Below, one piece after another: positions 63,017 to 64,000 of a DNA stretch of 64,000 nucleotides. The first letter of the stretch is position 1. Every line of letters begins with the position of its first letter. The stretch is from Rhodanobacter sp. FW104-R8 (GTDB taxonomy: Bacteria > Pseudomonadota > Gammaproteobacteria > Xanthomonadales > Rhodanobacteraceae): assembly GCF_001617365.1 (NCBI RefSeq), contig NZ_LVJR01000022.1, positions 1-64,000 of the forward strand, given 5' to 3'. The translations under genes were made by a program, and so were the position numbers. The notes beneath the pieces are model-generated. The model did not search any database. It was not told the DNA's origin and saw only the letters and a list, made by a program, of their open reading frames with translations.

Positions 63017-64000
63017 GCACGCAAGCGCCCGTGCTGATCATGGCCGGCGGCACCGGCGGGCACATCTTCCCCGGCCTGGCCGTGGCCGAGTGCCTGCGCG
63101 CGCAGGGCGTGCCGGTGGTGTGGCTGGGCGCGGTCGGCGGGATGGAAACGAAGGTGGTGCCGGCGCAACGAATCGAGCTGCACACGGTGGCGGTCGGCGG
63201 CTTGCGCGGCAAGGGCATTAAGACCCGGCTGCTGGCGCCGCTGATGCTGCTGCGTGCGCTGTTCGCCTCGCTGGCCGTGCTGCGCAAGGTGCAGCCGCGC
63301 AGCGTGCTGTCGATGGGCGGCTACGTGGCCGGCCCCGGCGGACTCGCCGCGTGGCTGCTGCGTCGGCCGTTGCTGGTGCACGAACAGAATCGGGTGGCCG
63401 GCTTCACCAACCGCAAGCTGGCCGGGCTGGCGAAGCGCGTGCTGGCCGGTTTCGCCGATGCCTTGCCACGGGCCGAGTGGGTCGGCAACCCGGTGCGCGA
63501 GGCGATCGCGGCGCTGCCGCCGCCGGCCGAGCGCATGGCCGGGCGCGACGGCAGGCCGCGCCTGCTGGTGCTGGGCGGCAGCCTGGGCGCGCGCGCGCTG
63601 AACTTGGCGCTGCCGCCGGCGCTGGCCCAACTGACCCCGGCGCAGCGTCCCGAGGTGCTGCACCAGTGCGGCAGCCGCGGTCTCGACGAAGCGCGCGAGG
63701 CGTATGCGAAGGCCGGCGTCGAGGCGCAGGTGGTGGCGTTCATCGACGACATGGCCGGCACGTATGGATGGGCCGACCTGGCGGTCTGCCGCGCCGGTGC
63801 GCTGACCCTGGCCGAGCTGGCCGCGGCCGGGTTGGGCGCCGTACTGGTGCCGTTCCCGTACGCGGTGGACGACCACCAGACGCGCAACGCCGAAGTACTG
63901 ATGGCGGCCGGAGCCGCCGAACTGATGCAGGAGAACGAGCTGGACGTACAGATACTGGCGCAGCGGCTGGAGTCGCTGCTGGGTGACCGCAACCGCCTGC
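63013..64000 (+). CDS. murG: Lipid II synthase MurG (3' end outside window)
   Basis: The first 329 residues of the membrane-associated glycosyltransferase that adds GlcNAc to lipid I. LIMAGGTGGHIFPGLAVAECL (first glycine-rich loop), MGGYVAGPGGLAAWLL (second), HEQNRVAGFTNRKLA and LGGSLGARALN (third) are visible, plus the UDP-GlcNAc site CRAGALTLAELAAAGLGAVLVPFPYAVDDHQ. The family is about 355-360 residues, so some 30 residues are missing at the edge. The start overlaps the ftsW stop. Confidence 0.97.
   Translation, partial: MSTQAPVLIMAGGTGGHIFPGLAVAECLRAQGVPVVWLGAVGGMETKVVPAQRIELHTVAVGGLRGKGIKTRLLAPLMLLRALFASLAVLRKVQPRSVLSMGGYVAGPGGLAAWLLRRPLLVHEQNRVAGFTNRKLAGLAKRVLAGFADALPRAEWVGNPVREAIAALPPPAERMAGRDGRPRLLVLGGSLGARALNLALPPALAQLTPAQRPEVLHQCGSRGLDEAREAYAKAGVEAQVVAFIDDMAGTYGWADLAVCRAGALTLAELAAAGLGAVLVPFPYAVDDHQTRNAEVLMAAGAAELMQENELDVQILAQRLESLLGDRNRL

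Overview
The window looks like chromosomal DNA of a high-GC gammaproteobacterium of the order Xanthomonadales, most likely family Rhodanobacteraceae (Rhodanobacter/Dyella-like). This placement is an inference. It rests on strong G/C third-position bias, on xanthomonad-type genes (RimK with a retropepsin-like partner, an M56-TonB fusion, a DUF6600 protein, a TviB-type nucleotide-sugar dehydrogenase), on a cell-wall cluster lacking murD, and on several families of GC-rich palindromic repeats between genes. No database search was possible. Apart from one restriction-modification cassette the region reads as ordinary housekeeping DNA.

Layout. 1-2981: the first codons of a minus-strand gene, a secreted M28 peptidase, MscL and a FAH-family hydrolase. 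3214-7994: a MacAB-like export operon (adaptor, ATPase, two FtsX-type permeases). 8108-14816: a short-chain fatty acid transporter, an EamA exporter, a small membrane protein, a Rieske protein, a nucleotide-sugar dehydrogenase and an SLC13 transporter. 14945-15630: a DUF559 endonuclease-like gene between inverted repeat cassettes. 15634-19842: trmB, thiG, thiS and a DUF6600 envelope protein. 20050-21532: tRNA-Gly, then the peptidase/rimK pair. 21716-24511: a secreted small protein, a BlaI-type repressor and an M56 sensor protease. 24836-26789: a two-component system. 27066-35178: ilvE, a DUF4124 protein, metF and ahcY behind an S-adenosylhomocysteine riboswitch, ppc, a GIY-YIG protein and a glutathione transferase. 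35339-37201: uup.

37282-42677 is the accessory region. One polypeptide carries a nuclease-like N-terminal domain and an N6-adenine methylase. It is followed by a specificity subunit interrupted by an in-frame amber codon and by a DUF6933 gene. A nucleotidyltransferase-fold gene of the GSU2403 type diverges from it, and the two are separated by a 22-bp perfect inverted repeat. metK follows directly. With ahcY and metF it puts three enzymes of the methyl cycle in one window.

44127-52598: a methyltransferase, dusB, a membrane protein, a nucleoside-type MFS permease, a uracil-DNA-glycosylase-family protein, an FAD-linked oxidase, a YraN protein and an LpoA-like lipoprotein. 52680-64000: rsmI, rnpB and the division/cell-wall cluster mraZ-rsmH-ftsL-ftsI-murE-murF-mraY-ftsW-murG. 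The genes from rsmH onward overlap tightly, murD is absent between mraY and ftsW, and murG runs off the right edge. A TTGACA promoter and four 10-bp-spaced TGGG-like repeats (MraZ boxes) precede the cluster.
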